Assembly (NCBI GenBank): GCA_028873965.1
Contig: JAPPMU010000028.1
Span: forward strand, 1-59,422
Length of the DNA: 59,422 bases
Direction of reading: 5' to 3'
From: Chloroflexota bacterium
GTDB lineage: Bacteria > Chloroflexota > Dehalococcoidia > Lucifugimonadales > UBA3495
Both the position numbers and the translations under genes were made by a program. This document shows positions 26,677 through 35,559 of the stretch, piece by piece (the stretch's first letter is position 1; every line of letters starts with the position of its first letter). A model generated the notes under the pieces. The model saw only the letters and a list, made by a program, of their open reading frames with translations, was not told the DNA's origin and made no database searches.

Positions 26677-27843
26677 ATGCCCGAAGACCTGGTCCGCGTT
26701 GCCGAAAGTTTTGTGCCGGAAATCCTGGCAAACTTTGACCGGATCGACGTGGAGTGTCAACTTCCGCCAGATCTGGCCGGCCGCATGGCGGCGCACAACC
26801 TCTTCTGCCTGTACGCGCCGCAGGCTCTTGGCGGCCCCGAACTTGACCCACTCACGGCGTTCCGGGTGGTGGAAATCATTTCCCAGGCCGACGGATCCGC
26901 AGGGTGGTGCGTGTTTAACGGCAGCGCCATCACCGCGGCGCTGGCTCGCCTAACCGTTGATGCGGTGAAGGAGATCTTCGGCGACCCACCGGCCATGCTA
27001 GGGTCAGGTTCGGCGCGACCGGAGGGCACCGCGACCATCACCGAGGGCGGGTACATCATCAACGGACGCTGGAACTACCTGAGCGGGATCGACCATTCCA
27101 CCGCGCTGTTCCTCAATTGTCGTCTGCTGAACCCCGACGGTTCTCCGGCGCGGAACGACGCCGGCAGTCCGGCCATGCAAGTCGTCGTAGCGCCTGTCGC
27201 CTCGGGCACGGTGATCGACAACTGGACGACCCTGGGGATGCGAGGCACCGCGAGCAACGACTGCGAGTATTCCAATGTGTTTGTGCCGGCGCACCACTCC
27301 TACCGGCGAGGCGACCCGTCGTATCATCCCGGTCCGCTGTACAACCCGGCCCAGACCTCTATCCTGATCAGCTGGACCCTGGCGGCGGCCAACGCCCTGG
27401 GCATGGCCCGCGGCGCCATGGACGCATTCCACGACCTTGCCACCGGTTCCGGCACCACCAACTCGCCGATGCTGCTGCGAGAGCGGGCATACGTCCAGAT
27501 CGCGTACGGAGAGTGCGAGGCCGTGCTGGACGGCGCGCGCACCTACGTGCTCGATGCCGTGGGCAGCATGTGGGACGCCCAGGTGCACCAGAAAGCCGAC
27601 CTCATGGACCGCGCCGTGCGGTCCAGGCTGGCCATAACCCATGCCATCCGCCGCTCCGTGGATGTGGTTGACCGCTTGTTCAACGTGGCCGGCACCAACG
27701 CCATTCACCGCTCGGTGGGCTTGGAGCGGTTCTTCCGCGACCTGCACGTCAGCGGCCAGCACATATCAGGTCTGCCCAACAACTTTGAGTACGGTGGGCA
27801 GGTCCTCATGGGCGCGGAGACCACCGCTTCGTTGTACACCTGA
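26677..27843 (+). CDS. acyl-CoA-dehydrogenase-fold flavoprotein, group D monooxygenase-like
   Basis: The 388-aa protein has the acyl-CoA dehydrogenase fold: N-terminal helices, a central beta domain (G-Y-I-I-N-G-R-W-N-Y-L-S-G, then T-L-G-M-R-G-T-A-S-N-D) and a C-terminal helical bundle with A-G-T-N-A-I-H-R-S-V-G-L-E-R-F-F-R-D-L-H. The latter matches HsaA/DszC/HpaB-type two-component flavin monooxygenases better than true dehydrogenases, which carry a catalytic Glu. A reductase partner is not adjacent. A role in oxidising an organic substrate is inferred. Confidence 0.78.
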   Translation: MPEDLVRVAESFVPEILANFDRIDVECQLPPDLAGRMAAHNLFCLYAPQALGGPELDPLTAFRVVEIISQADGSAGWCVFNGSAITAALARLTVDAVKEIFGDPPAMLGSGSARPEGTATITEGGYIINGRWNYLSGIDHSTALFLNCRLLNPDGSPARNDAGSPAMQVVVAPVASGTVIDNWTTLGMRGTASNDCEYSNVFVPAHHSYRRGDPSYHPGPLYNPAQTSILISWTLAAANALGMARGAMDAFHDLATGSGTTNSPMLLRERAYVQIAYGECEAVLDGARTYVLDAVGSMWDAQVHQKADLMDRAVRSRLAITHAIRRSVDVVDRLFNVAGTNAIHRSVGLERFFRDLHVSGQHISGLPNNFEYGGQVLMGAETTASLYT

Positions 27844-27845
27844 CA

Positions 27846-28091
27846 ATGAGACAACTGGCCGAAATACTCGGCTACTTACCCGATGACATCAATTCAGTCG
27901 TCGCCTTGTTGGTGGTATTGATGCTCACTGCGATGGCATCCTACGGTTTCCTTCATCAGATCCGCGATGAGCGATTGCCTTTCGGAGCCGGTTCTCCCAC
28001 TCTCCGGTCCATCATTGCTTGGCTGGCAGCCTTGCCTCCGGTCGTGGTTTTCGGGCTAGTTCTCTATGCCATCGGCAGCCTTTTTTGGTGA
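27846..28091 (+). CDS. small two-pass membrane protein
   Basis: An 81-aa protein with two hydrophobic segments, V-V-A-L-L-V-V-L-M-L-T-A-M and I-I-A-W-L-A-A-L-P-P-V-V-V-F. Its ATG lies 2 bases after the oxidoreductase stop, so it is likely co-translated. The last 36 bases overlap the convergent gene ending at 28056. No family recognised. Confidence 0.6.
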   Translation: MRQLAEILGYLPDDINSVVALLVVLMLTAMASYGFLHQIRDERLPFGAGSPTLRSIIAWLAALPPVVVFGLVLYAIGSLFW

Positions 28092-28448
28092 GTCTTGGCG
28101 CGCCCGCTTGATCCAATGCCAAAGCAGCGGGCCGGTGTCCCTTGCCATCCACCAAGTCATGACCGCGAATGCTGCGGTCCAAATCAAGCAGCCAACCAGT
28201 AAGAGGCACATTCCGACAGATTGTATTCCAACGCTGTCTTGGTGGTTTCCCCAGATCAGGGACAACGTTCCCAAAAAAGTGACCGCCGTTGCGCTGGCAT
28301 AAGTGTAGAAAAGCCCACCCGAGTCCAATACTCGGCTGCGCTTTGCAGTCGCTACGGTGACTTCACCGGCGCCGACATCAGCAGCAATGCCATCTGCGGC
28401 CAAACGACCCGTTTCCAGGTTCCTGTTGTCCCTGCCCGTCGTCGCCAT
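28056..28448 (-). CDS. small membrane protein
   Basis: The 130-aa protein has a charged N-terminus and two membrane segments (about F-Y-T-Y-A-S-A-T-A-V-T-F-L-G-T-L and C-L-L-L-V-G-C-L-I-W-T-A-A-F-A-V). A short basic tail follows. ATG at 28448 has AAGGAGG six bases upstream, which rules out the longer in-frame start. It overlaps the end of the convergent membrane gene by 36 bases. Function unknown. Confidence 0.62.
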   Translation of the reverse strand: MATTGRDNRNLETGRLAADGIAADVGAGEVTVATAKRSRVLDSGGLFYTYASATAVTFLGTLSLIWGNHQDSVGIQSVGMCLLLVGCLIWTAAFAVMTWWMARDTGPLLWHWIKRARQDSPKKAADGIEN

Positions 28449-28507
28449 GATGCGCCTCCTTGGAATTAATCTTACCCGAACTCGCCGGGCAAACCAACTC
28501 AGAGCTT

Positions 28508-29182
28508 TTACTCCGGGAAGATGCGCTGATATACCCCGGGTGATCCATCGCCGTGGACCATGTGCGGCCGCACCTCGTGTGTCCAGACCGGCGTGACGAT
28601 TCGGCTCCAGTTCTGCCAGGCCTCGCTCTCCGCCACCGCCAGCGATTCCATCTCGTGTACCGTGGCGTACTTGGGCTCGCCCATCACCGCCTGGAACCGG
28701 CGGGCGCGGATGTAGCCGGGGATGTCCAGCGCCATCGGCAGACGTTCGTTGTTGTAGGCGTCGTTCCACGCTTCTTCAAGGTGTTCAGGAATGGACATCC
28801 GCCCCACCAGGATCAGGGGCGACATGCCGGCTTGAGCCGTCTCTTCCGATAGTTCATCTGGATGCACCCGCTTGTACAGGTTGCGGATGTACTCGGTTCC
28901 GATGACGCTGGGCGACATCCGGCGCGACCACTCGGTCGGCTCGTTCAGCCACTTCTGCCACTCGTCCGAGTACCAGGCTTCGTGGCTGTCCAGCTCGTAG
29001 GCCGCCAGGTACTTTGGCCCGCCCTGCACCGCCTCGTACCGGGCCGCGTCCAGCACGCCCGGTATCGAAAGCCGCTCCGGGATGTGTTCCTCGTTGTACC
29101 AGCGGTTGTACTCTTCGTCGTGCTCGGGCGCGACGTCGCTATAGACCAGCAACAGGCCGTCACCTTTTTTCCTCGTCGCCAT
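28508..29182 (-). CDS. tandem dimeric alpha-beta-barrel (EthD/Dabb-like) protein
   Basis: The 224-aa protein contains two copies of a ferredoxin-like alpha/beta-barrel domain. The first has E-E-Y-N-R-W-Y-N-E-E-H-I-P-E-R-L and G-G-P-K-Y-L-A-A-Y-E-L. The second has E-A-W-N-D-A-Y-N-N-E-R-L-P-M and E-P-K-Y-A-T-V-H-E-M. Each half matches the EthD/DUF family pattern; a single-chain duplication replaces the usual homodimer. Related proteins often accompany oxygenases. The gene lies opposite the Baeyer-Villiger-type monooxygenase gene, sharing its upstream region. Confidence 0.7.
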   Translation of the reverse strand: MATRKKGDGLLLVYSDVAPEHDEEYNRWYNEEHIPERLSIPGVLDAARYEAVQGGPKYLAAYELDSHEAWYSDEWQKWLNEPTEWSRRMSPSVIGTEYIRNLYKRVHPDELSEETAQAGMSPLILVGRMSIPEHLEEAWNDAYNNERLPMALDIPGYIRARRFQAVMGEPKYATVHEMESLAVAESEAWQNWSRIVTPVWTHEVRPHMVHGDGSPGVYQRIFPE

Positions 29183-29343
29183 TGCTAGACTCCGTTTTGC
29201 CGGACGCCAAGGGGCGTCACCGTGTTGTCAATCGGATTCGCAGTATAGCACCGGGCCGAACAGTCATCGGCTCCGGGTTCGTCCGTTCGCGCCGTATCCG
29301 GGATGGTTGTTTTCACCGGCCCACCGTTGGGCGGTTCGCGGTG

Positions 29344-29349
29344 TATAAT
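29344..29349 (+). promoter_or_regulatory. candidate -10 box of the FMO gene
   Basis: TATAAT followed by CGGG, the same TATAATCGG form seen before the P450 genes on the minus strand. It lies 56 bases before the ATG. Confidence 0.45.
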
Positions 29350-29405
29350 CGGGCCACCGTTTTCATTTTTGGCCGACGCACGTCGAAGGTTAACAGGAGG
29401 GATTT

Positions 29406-31040
29406 ATGACTACGTCGTTGCAGCAAACGTCTTCCAACGGGCATTCCGCAGGAGGTGTCGAGGAATTTGACGTTGTCGTCATTGGCGCTGGCGTAACGGG
29501 GTTGTATTCCCTGTACCGGCTGCGCCAGCTGGGGTTCTCGGTAAGATCTCTCGAAGAAGGCACCGGCGTCGGGGGCACCTGGTACTGGAACCGCTACCCC
29601 GGTGCCCGCTTCGACTCCGAGAGCTACACCTACGGGTATTCCTTCTCCGAGGAGCTTCTCCAGGAGTGGGAGTGGCAGGAGCACTACTCCAGCCAGCCGG
29701 AGAACGAACGCTACCTCAACTATGTAGCCGACAAGTTCGACCTCCGTCGTGACATCCGGTTCAACTCCCGGGTGGCCTCCCTGGTCTATGACGAAGCTGG
29801 CAATCGCTGGAACGTCACCACTGACGACGGCTACCAGGCCCGGGCGCAGTTCGTCATCACTGCCATCGGTATCCTGTCGGCGCGCTACGTGCCCGAGTTC
29901 GAGGGTCTCGATAGCTACGAGGGAGCCTGGTGTCACACCAACCGCTGGCCCAAGGAAGGCATGGACCTGGCCGGCAAGCGGGTGGGTGTCATCGGCACCG
30001 GCGCCACCGCCGTCCAGTTGATACCGGAGATCGTGGACGAGGTTTCCCACCTGACGGTTTTCCAGCGCACCGCGAACTACTGCGTGCCTCTCCGCAACGC
30101 CGTCATCGACCGGGAGACGCAGGACTACATCAAGAGTCACTACCCGGAGATTTTCGAGCAGTGCCTTGCCACCCCCGGTTCCTTCATGCACGAGTTCGAC
30201 ACCCGTTCCGCGCTGGCGGTTTCGGAAGAAGAGAAACTGGAGCAGTACGAACGCCTCTGGGCCGAGCCGGGCTTCAAGAAGTGGCTGTCCAATTTCTACG
30301 ACATCATGATGCCCGGAGAGGCGAACGAAGACTATGCCGAGTTCGTTCGCAACAAGATCCGCGAGCGCGTGCACGACCCGGAGGTTGCTGAGAAGCTGGT
30401 GCCGAAGAACCACATGTTCGGCTCCAAGCGCCTGCCCTGTGAGAGCGGGTACTACGAGGTCTATAACCGCGACGACGTCCTGCTGGTCGATGTCCGCGAA
30501 GACCCCATCGCGCGTCTGACCCCCCGCGGGATCCAGCTGGAGAGCGGCAGCGAGCATGAGCTCGACGTCATCATCTTCGCCACCGGCTACGACGCCGTTA
30601 CCGGCCCGCTCAACCTGATTCACATCCAGGGTATCGGCGGCGAGGTCCTCAAGGAAAAGTTCGCCAACGGCCCCCGCACCTACATGGGCATGTCCAGCTA
30701 CGGCTTCCCCAACCTTTTCACCATCAACGCTGCCTCCGTGGGCAACTTTCCACGTTCCGCCGAGCCGCTGGTCGAGTGGGTCACCGACGCCATCGCCCAC
30801 GTGCGCGACAACGGCCATAACCGTATCATGGCTACTACCGAAGCTGAGGAAGCTTGGGTGCGGCACATGAGGGAAGACAGCGAGAACATCCTGCGCACCC
30901 AGGCCGATTCCTGGTTCGTGGGCGCCAACATCCCAGGCAAAGCCCGCGTGCTGCTGACCGCGCCGGACACCGCCCCGGTCATGCGGGCCAAGCGCGCTGA
31001 GGTGGAGGCCAACGGCTACGAGGGTTTCACCCTGGACTGA
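29406..31040 (+). CDS. flavin-containing Baeyer-Villiger-type monooxygenase
   Basis: FAD/NADPH monooxygenase that inserts oxygen into ketones or similar substrates. The 544-aa protein has the FAD Rossmann motif V-I-G-A-G-V-T-G-L near residue 23, G-G-T-W-Y-W-N-R-Y-P-G-A-R, and the NADPH motif G-V-I-G-T-G-A-T-A-V-Q. The Baeyer-Villiger fingerprint appears as Y-E-G-A-W-C-H-T-N-R-W-P; the first residue is Tyr rather than Phe. The rest of the protein follows cyclohexanone/steroid monooxygenases. ATG at 29406 follows AGGAGG. Natural substrate unknown. Confidence 0.9.
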   Translation: MTTSLQQTSSNGHSAGGVEEFDVVVIGAGVTGLYSLYRLRQLGFSVRSLEEGTGVGGTWYWNRYPGARFDSESYTYGYSFSEELLQEWEWQEHYSSQPENERYLNYVADKFDLRRDIRFNSRVASLVYDEAGNRWNVTTDDGYQARAQFVITAIGILSARYVPEFEGLDSYEGAWCHTNRWPKEGMDLAGKRVGVIGTGATAVQLIPEIVDEVSHLTVFQRTANYCVPLRNAVIDRETQDYIKSHYPEIFEQCLATPGSFMHEFDTRSALAVSEEEKLEQYERLWAEPGFKKWLSNFYDIMMPGEANEDYAEFVRNKIRERVHDPEVAEKLVPKNHMFGSKRLPCESGYYEVYNRDDVLLVDVREDPIARLTPRGIQLESGSEHELDVIIFATGYDAVTGPLNLIHIQGIGGEVLKEKFANGPRTYMGMSSYGFPNLFTINAASVGNFPRSAEPLVEWVTDAIAHVRDNGHNRIMATTEAEEAWVRHMREDSENILRTQADSWFVGANIPGKARVLLTAPDTAPVMRAKRAEVEANGYEGFTLD

Positions 31041-31058
31041 CGCGCCGGCGTTCGGGGA

Positions 31059-31172
31059 TTGTCAGAAGCAGGATTCACGGGATTTTATGATCCAACAGGA
31101 TTGGAAGATTTCCGTGGTGGAACGGTTCCAATCCTGATAATCCCTAAATCCTGAAAATCCTGCTTCTGACAA
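31059..31172. repeat. inverted-repeat element family B, complete copy
   Basis: The 114-bp element begins TTGTCAGAAGCAGGATT and ends with its exact inverse complement (17 bp). The interior holds repeated GGATT/AATCC motifs and no coding frame. The second full copy is at 52189-52309 with a one-base TIR difference (AATCAGG against AGCAGG), and a half copy is at 1513-1557. Confidence 0.85.
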
Positions 31173-31231
31173 AATTCCCTGCCATCCTATTCACCCATGT
31201 GAGGAATCCGCCGGCGAATCGCCTGTGATCG

Positions 31232-32521
31232 CTATTCGCCGGGCCGCCGGGCCAGCAGGAATGCGCTGGCCGATATCGCCTGCAACACGCCGACGGCCAC
31301 CAGCACGGGTACAAAACTGCCCGTCCGGTCAAAGACCCATCCCGCCGCCGCGGGTACTACAGGCCCGCTGATGCCGTAGAACAGGGTCATCACTCCCACC
31401 AGCGTGCCGAAACTGCGCCGGCCGAAGTATTCGCCCACCGTTATCCAGGCCAGGGAACTCACGCCTTGGCCGGTGGCCGAGGAAACGATCAGGAACCAGG
31501 CCACTGCGTCCCCGTCCAGCAGCAGGGCGGCTACGCTACACAAGGCGACCAGAGCCATGGCTCCGCTCAGCAGCCAACGGGGCGACGCCCACGCGGCGGC
31601 GAGTCCCATGCCGAAGCGGGCCGGGATGGTGGCGAAGTAGGTGATCGACAGATAGATGGAAGTCCGTTCTTCGGCCACGCCTTTCCAGATCAGGATGGGG
31701 ATCTGGTTGATGACCAGGACGTCGGACGGGACGGTGCGCAGGGCGGCGCCCACCGTCAACGCCCAGAAGGACAGCGTGACCAGCGCCTGGGTTGCCGAGT
31801 AGTCTCGCCGTTGAAGACCGGCGGTACCGGCCAGTCTGGATCCCCTGCCGGCCGGGGTTGAGTCGATCACGCCGGCGCCGTAGGGTTGCAGGCCCATGTC
31901 CTCGGGCCGACTGCGGATGATCGCCGCGGCCGGGATGGTCAAAATGCAGATCAGGACGCCGGCGACCATCGCCGTGGCCCGCCAACCGAACTGGTCCGCG
32001 GAAGCGCTGAGCGCCGGGAGAATAGCCGCCGCTCCGCCCATGACGCCGGTGTTGATCACCGCCAGGGCGAGGGCTTTGCGCTGCTCGAACCACTGGTTGA
32101 CCACCGTCATCAGGGTCGGAAAGATGCCGAGGCCGCGTCCAATCGAAGCGGCCACCGAATAGGTCGCCACTATGGCCCAGAACGAGTCGGCGAAACCCAG
32201 CGCGGCGAAGCCCAGCCCAGAGAGCAGGCCCCCGGCCAGGATCAATCGGCGCGCGCCGTAGCGGTCGGCCAGCCAACCGGCCGCCAGCGACGTTACGTCG
32301 CCCACACCCCAGGCCGCCCCGACCACGAAGGCCGATTGACCGGATGTCAGGCCGAGTTCACCTCGGATGGGAACCGAAAAGGCCAGGTAGCCGGGGATGA
32401 CCACGCCAAAGGCGAAAAAGCCCAGCACAACCGCGGCAGAGAGCACCCACCACCCGTAGAAGACGCCGCCCGGGTCGTCCGGTTCCCGGGCGGAGTTCAG
32501 GCGGTACGAGAGACCGCGCAC
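31232..32521 (-). CDS. major facilitator superfamily transporter (oxalate/formate-antiporter-like)
   Basis: The 429-aa membrane protein has twelve hydrophobic segments. The MFS signature between helices 2 and 3 is G-W-L-A-D-R-Y-G-A-R-R-L, with a second copy in the C-half at G-E-Y-F-G-R-R-S-F-G-T. Start at GTG 32521; upstream GGAA is weak. It lies within the oxygenase-rich segment and could import or export an organic acid, but specificity is unknown. Confidence 0.85.
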   Translation of the reverse strand: MRGLSYRLNSAREPDDPGGVFYGWWVLSAAVVLGFFAFGVVIPGYLAFSVPIRGELGLTSGQSAFVVGAAWGVGDVTSLAAGWLADRYGARRLILAGGLLSGLGFAALGFADSFWAIVATYSVAASIGRGLGIFPTLMTVVNQWFEQRKALALAVINTGVMGGAAAILPALSASADQFGWRATAMVAGVLICILTIPAAAIIRSRPEDMGLQPYGAGVIDSTPAGRGSRLAGTAGLQRRDYSATQALVTLSFWALTVGAALRTVPSDVLVINQIPILIWKGVAEERTSIYLSITYFATIPARFGMGLAAAWASPRWLLSGAMALVALCSVAALLLDGDAVAWFLIVSSATGQGVSSLAWITVGEYFGRRSFGTLVGVMTLFYGISGPVVPAAAGWVFDRTGSFVPVLVAVGVLQAISASAFLLARRPGE

Positions 32522-32628
32522 GGGGTTATTCCGATTTCATGGCGAGGAATCCATGCCAAGTATCAAGCCAGGTGAAGCGTGGATAAGCGTCGCTCACCGG
32601 GATGGCATGGAACGTGTTGCCGGCCTCC

Positions 32629-32997
32629 CTAGTCTGCCAGGGGGATCACCAGGTACACCCGCTCCTCGCCGCCGACCACGCGCGTGGTGTGTCCCTGTCC
32701 TGTCAGGTCTTCGGCCAGGAGGACGTCGCCGGGCCCGACCCGGTGCGTTGTGCCGTCGCTCAGGCCGATCTCGGCCTGCCCGGCCAGGGTCACTGTGTAC
32801 TGGCGCCGGGGGGCGCAGTGAAAGTCCAGGAAGTAGTCGGGGGGAGATATGCGGATGGTCATGCCGCTGGTCGCCTGCATGGGTGTGCCTCGGCCGTAGG
32901 CCCCCTCGGTGTCCAGGAAATCCTCGAAGGGCGGTTCGTAATGCTCGAGTCGGGACTGACCATCGGGACCGGTGAAAACGCGCACGAACTGGGGCAT
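32629..32997 (-). CDS. cupin-domain protein
   Basis: The 122-aa single-domain cupin has the beta-barrel metal motifs in part: F-H-C-A-P-R-R-Q-Y-T-V and G-P-G-D-V-L-L-A-E-D. ATG at 32997 is preceded by AGGAG at 7 bases, so the upstream in-frame codons are excluded. It has the length of small cupins that regulate or isomerise small molecules. Ligand unknown. The repeat at 33019-33078 lies upstream. Confidence 0.7.
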   Translation of the reverse strand: MPQFVRVFTGPDGQSRLEHYEPPFEDFLDTEGAYGRGTPMQATSGMTIRISPPDYFLDFHCAPRRQYTVTLAGQAEIGLSDGTTHRVGPGDVLLAEDLTGQGHTTRVVGGEERVYLVIPLAD

Positions 32998-33018
32998 AAG
33001 ACAACTCCTACAACTGTA

Positions 33019-33078
33019 ACCGTCATTCCGGCAAAAGAACGTCACCCCGCGCTTGATGCGGGGCCGGAATCCAGGCTG
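33019..33078. repeat. palindromic family A-type core
   Basis: CGTCATTCCGGCAAAAGAACG...GATGCGGGGCCGGAATCCAGG gives an imperfect stem with CATTCCGGC against GCCGGAATC. It matches the core seen at 36543-36657 and 43664-43745. No full terminal repeats. Confidence 0.65.
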
Positions 33079-33106
33079 ATTATCGTCGCCGCCAATTATA
33101 CCGGGC

Positions 33107-33439
33107 CTATTCGCCGGGGCGGTCGTCCGTCGTTGGACGCTGCGTCACCCACGACACGTTGTCGGCTTCGCCTCCTCTGCCCTGGGACCGCCGCAAGTAA
33201 TCGACCACGCGGTTGACCACCACCGCGCCAAAGAGCCCGGCCGCTGCTCCCAACGGAAAAGCCAGTAGGCCGCCGGCCACGCACAGCACGATCAGCACGT
33301 GGGGCTCCACGATGGCCCGGTCGTTCAGCTCGGCGATCCGGGCGAACCGGGAGGCAATGGCCCAGGCGACGTAGCCGCCGGCCGCGCCGCCAACCACAGC
33401 AGCGCTGATGATGTAAAACAGCTTGGTGGGAGTGAACAT
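33107..33439 (-). CDS. small membrane protein
   Basis: The 110-aa protein has an N-terminal hydrophobic segment (L-F-Y-I-I-S-A-A-V-V-G-G-A-A) and a second one near H-V-L-I-V-L-C-V-A-G-G-L-L-A-F-P-L-G. A charged C-terminal tail follows. ATG at 33439. No family recognised; it is divergent from the solute-binding-protein gene. Confidence 0.55.
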   Translation of the reverse strand: MFTPTKLFYIISAAVVGGAAGGYVAWAIASRFARIAELNDRAIVEPHVLIVLCVAGGLLAFPLGAAAGLFGAVVVNRVVDYLRRSQGRGGEADNVSWVTQRPTTDDRPGE

Positions 33440-33554
33440 ATTCGCCTGCCCGGTTACCTTGCAGTTGGTGTAACGGTTGAAATCCGCGGTAGCAATGCTA
33501 GCACATTCAGTAGTGTAATTCGCTTGCGAACTGGCATGGATTCGTAATCCATCC

Positions 33555-33583
33555 TTGACAGCAAGGCGATATCACCGTTTAAT
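33555..33583 (+). promoter_or_regulatory. strong sigma-70-type promoter of the ABC transporter operon
   Basis: TTGACA at 33555-33560, 17-bp spacer, TTTAAT at 33578-33583: perfect -35 and near-consensus -10. It leaves a 5' leader of about 70 bases to the ATG at 33662, with AGGAGGAGG in between. Confidence 0.75.
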
Positions 33584-33661
33584 CGTCCGGCATCCGTAAC
33601 GCGGCGGCGTGCAGCGACATGCGCTGCTTGCCCTTTCAACAGGAGGAGGAAAGATAGAACA

Positions 33662-35470
33662 ATGGGATTGAAACGGTATTTTAACCTGCGGCTGCTGGCC
33701 GCGTTGGGCCTGGGTGCGGGCCTGATCGCCGCGGTAGCCTGTGGCGGTGCGTCCGAGGCCCCCGCCGCGCCGGCAGCGGCGCCCACAGCCGCCCCGGCGA
33801 GCGCCGGGTCGGCGGCTCCGACCGCCATGCCGGAAGCCGCCCAACCCGCCGCCATGGCGGAGGAGACCGGCGGCCACGTGAACCTGCTGGTCACCAACAT
33901 CGGAAACGGCAAGTTTGACCCATTGCTGACGGAAGGCGAAGACCTGAAGTTCCAGCGGATCTTCGGGGTGGCCCTGGTCGGTGGAGCCGGCGGCAGCGAA
34001 CTGGTGCCGGCGGTGGCCAAGGACTGGTCGGTCAGCGAGGACGGCAAGGTCTGGACGTTCACCGTCAACGATGGCTTCATCGAGGCCCACGACGGCAACG
34101 TCATCACCCGCGACGACGTATTCTTCAACCTCGACTCCCGGTTGGGAGCGGAAGCGCAAACGTTGCTGGAATCGACCTACTATGAGCCTCGCGACGTGGC
34201 GCTCACCAAGCTGATCGACGGCGTGTCCAAGGGCCCGGCCGATGACCAGGTGCAGGTCATCTTCAACACCGTCCGTCTGGACTTCTCCTTCAACTGGTCC
34301 GAGAATGCTCAGGGCGCCAGCCCCATGATCGTTCCCGAAGCCACCATGCGTGAACGCGCCGGAGCGACCGGGTTCGAGGGCTACGAGACCGACCCCATCG
34401 GCGTCGGCTCCATGCGCGTGACCGATTTCGTGCTGGAGCAGAAATATTCGTTCGAGAAGTTCGACAACTTCTTCTGGACTACCGAAAACGGGTTCTCCGA
34501 AGACCGCAGCGTGACCTTCGATACCCTGACCATTGAGGTCGTTCCGGAGCCGGCGGGCCGCCTGGCCGCCCTGCGCAGCGGAGACGCCCAGTTGATTGAA
34601 GCCAACATCAACATGATCGGCGACATCAACGGCATCGACGGCGCGTCCATTGCCTGGCAGAAGGAGTCGTCTTACAACTGGGTGGTGTACGTGGACTGCT
34701 GGGAAGAGTCCCTGTGGTGCTTCCCGGTGGAAGCCCGCCAAGCCGCAGAGCACGCCATCGACAAGGACGCCATCGTCAACGGGCTGTACTCGCCCGAGTC
34801 GGTGAACGCCGACAGCTGGGCCCACGTGACCCCCAACTCCCTGGGCTGGGGCGAGAACCTGCGCCCGCGGCCGTTCGACCTGGAAAGGTCCAAAGAGCTG
34901 CTCAAGTCCATCGGGTACGGTGGAGCCAATGGCGACGATGGCACCGACGCCAATGGCGAACAGATTGCCTTCACCCTGTACACGTGGGAAGCCGGCGACC
35001 TGCCCCTGCTGCCCGACCTGGCCCAGCTGTACAAGGACTTCTGGACTGAACTGGGCTGGGATGTTGAGGTGACGGTCGGCGACGCGGCCGCCACGCGCCA
35101 GAAGTGGAACAACCGTGAATACCCCGGCGACGTCCTGGTGCGAACCAACGAGGGCCGCTATGACGGCACCTCCATCACCCAGGGCGGCTTCCTCAACGAG
35201 CAGATCGCCTGGCGCGCGGTGGGCAACTGGGAGAACGAGCCCTGGGCCAACACCACCACGCCAATAGTGCAGAAGGGCCTGTCAGACCTGAACGCCAGCA
35301 CGCGCGCTGCCTCGTACAACGCGATGTACGATTACCTGCAGGACCAGACCTACTGGGGCGACGGTTTCAACACCAACGTTCCGTGGGGTTTGGGCGCCGA
35401 CGTGGCCTCCTACGAGCCCTGGAGCCTCGTTCCCTACGTGACCGCCATCTGGACGCTGAAACTGAAGTAG
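33662..35470 (+). CDS. ABC transporter family-5 solute (peptide) binding lipoprotein
   Basis: The 602-aa lipoprotein captures a peptide or similar solute outside the membrane. The N-terminal signal ends I-A-A-V-A-C-G-G (lipobox, Cys about residue 27), followed by an Ala/Pro-rich linker. The SBP_bac_5 core has A-K-D-W-S-V-S-E-D-G-K-V-W-T-F, F-D-L-E-R-S-K-E-L-L and Q-A-A-E-H-A-I-D-K-D-A-I-V. The promoter and RBS are strong, and two permease genes follow on the same strand. Substrate not identified; such proteins also bind glycosides and nickel. Confidence 0.92.
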   Translation: MGLKRYFNLRLLAALGLGAGLIAAVACGGASEAPAAPAAAPTAAPASAGSAAPTAMPEAAQPAAMAEETGGHVNLLVTNIGNGKFDPLLTEGEDLKFQRIFGVALVGGAGGSELVPAVAKDWSVSEDGKVWTFTVNDGFIEAHDGNVITRDDVFFNLDSRLGAEAQTLLESTYYEPRDVALTKLIDGVSKGPADDQVQVIFNTVRLDFSFNWSENAQGASPMIVPEATMRERAGATGFEGYETDPIGVGSMRVTDFVLEQKYSFEKFDNFFWTTENGFSEDRSVTFDTLTIEVVPEPAGRLAALRSGDAQLIEANINMIGDINGIDGASIAWQKESSYNWVVYVDCWEESLWCFPVEARQAAEHAIDKDAIVNGLYSPESVNADSWAHVTPNSLGWGENLRPRPFDLERSKELLKSIGYGGANGDDGTDANGEQIAFTLYTWEAGDLPLLPDLAQLYKDFWTELGWDVEVTVGDAAATRQKWNNREYPGDVLVRTNEGRYDGTSITQGGFLNEQIAWRAVGNWENEPWANTTTPIVQKGLSDLNASTRAASYNAMYDYLQDQTYWGDGFNTNVPWGLGADVASYEPWSLVPYVTAIWTLKLK

Positions 35471-35559
35471 GCGATCACTGGTATCATTGGGTGGCCGTCG
35501 GCAACCGGCTTTCGGCGGCCACCCAACTCTTATTCCTCTGTTTTTGGATTAGTTAGCTC

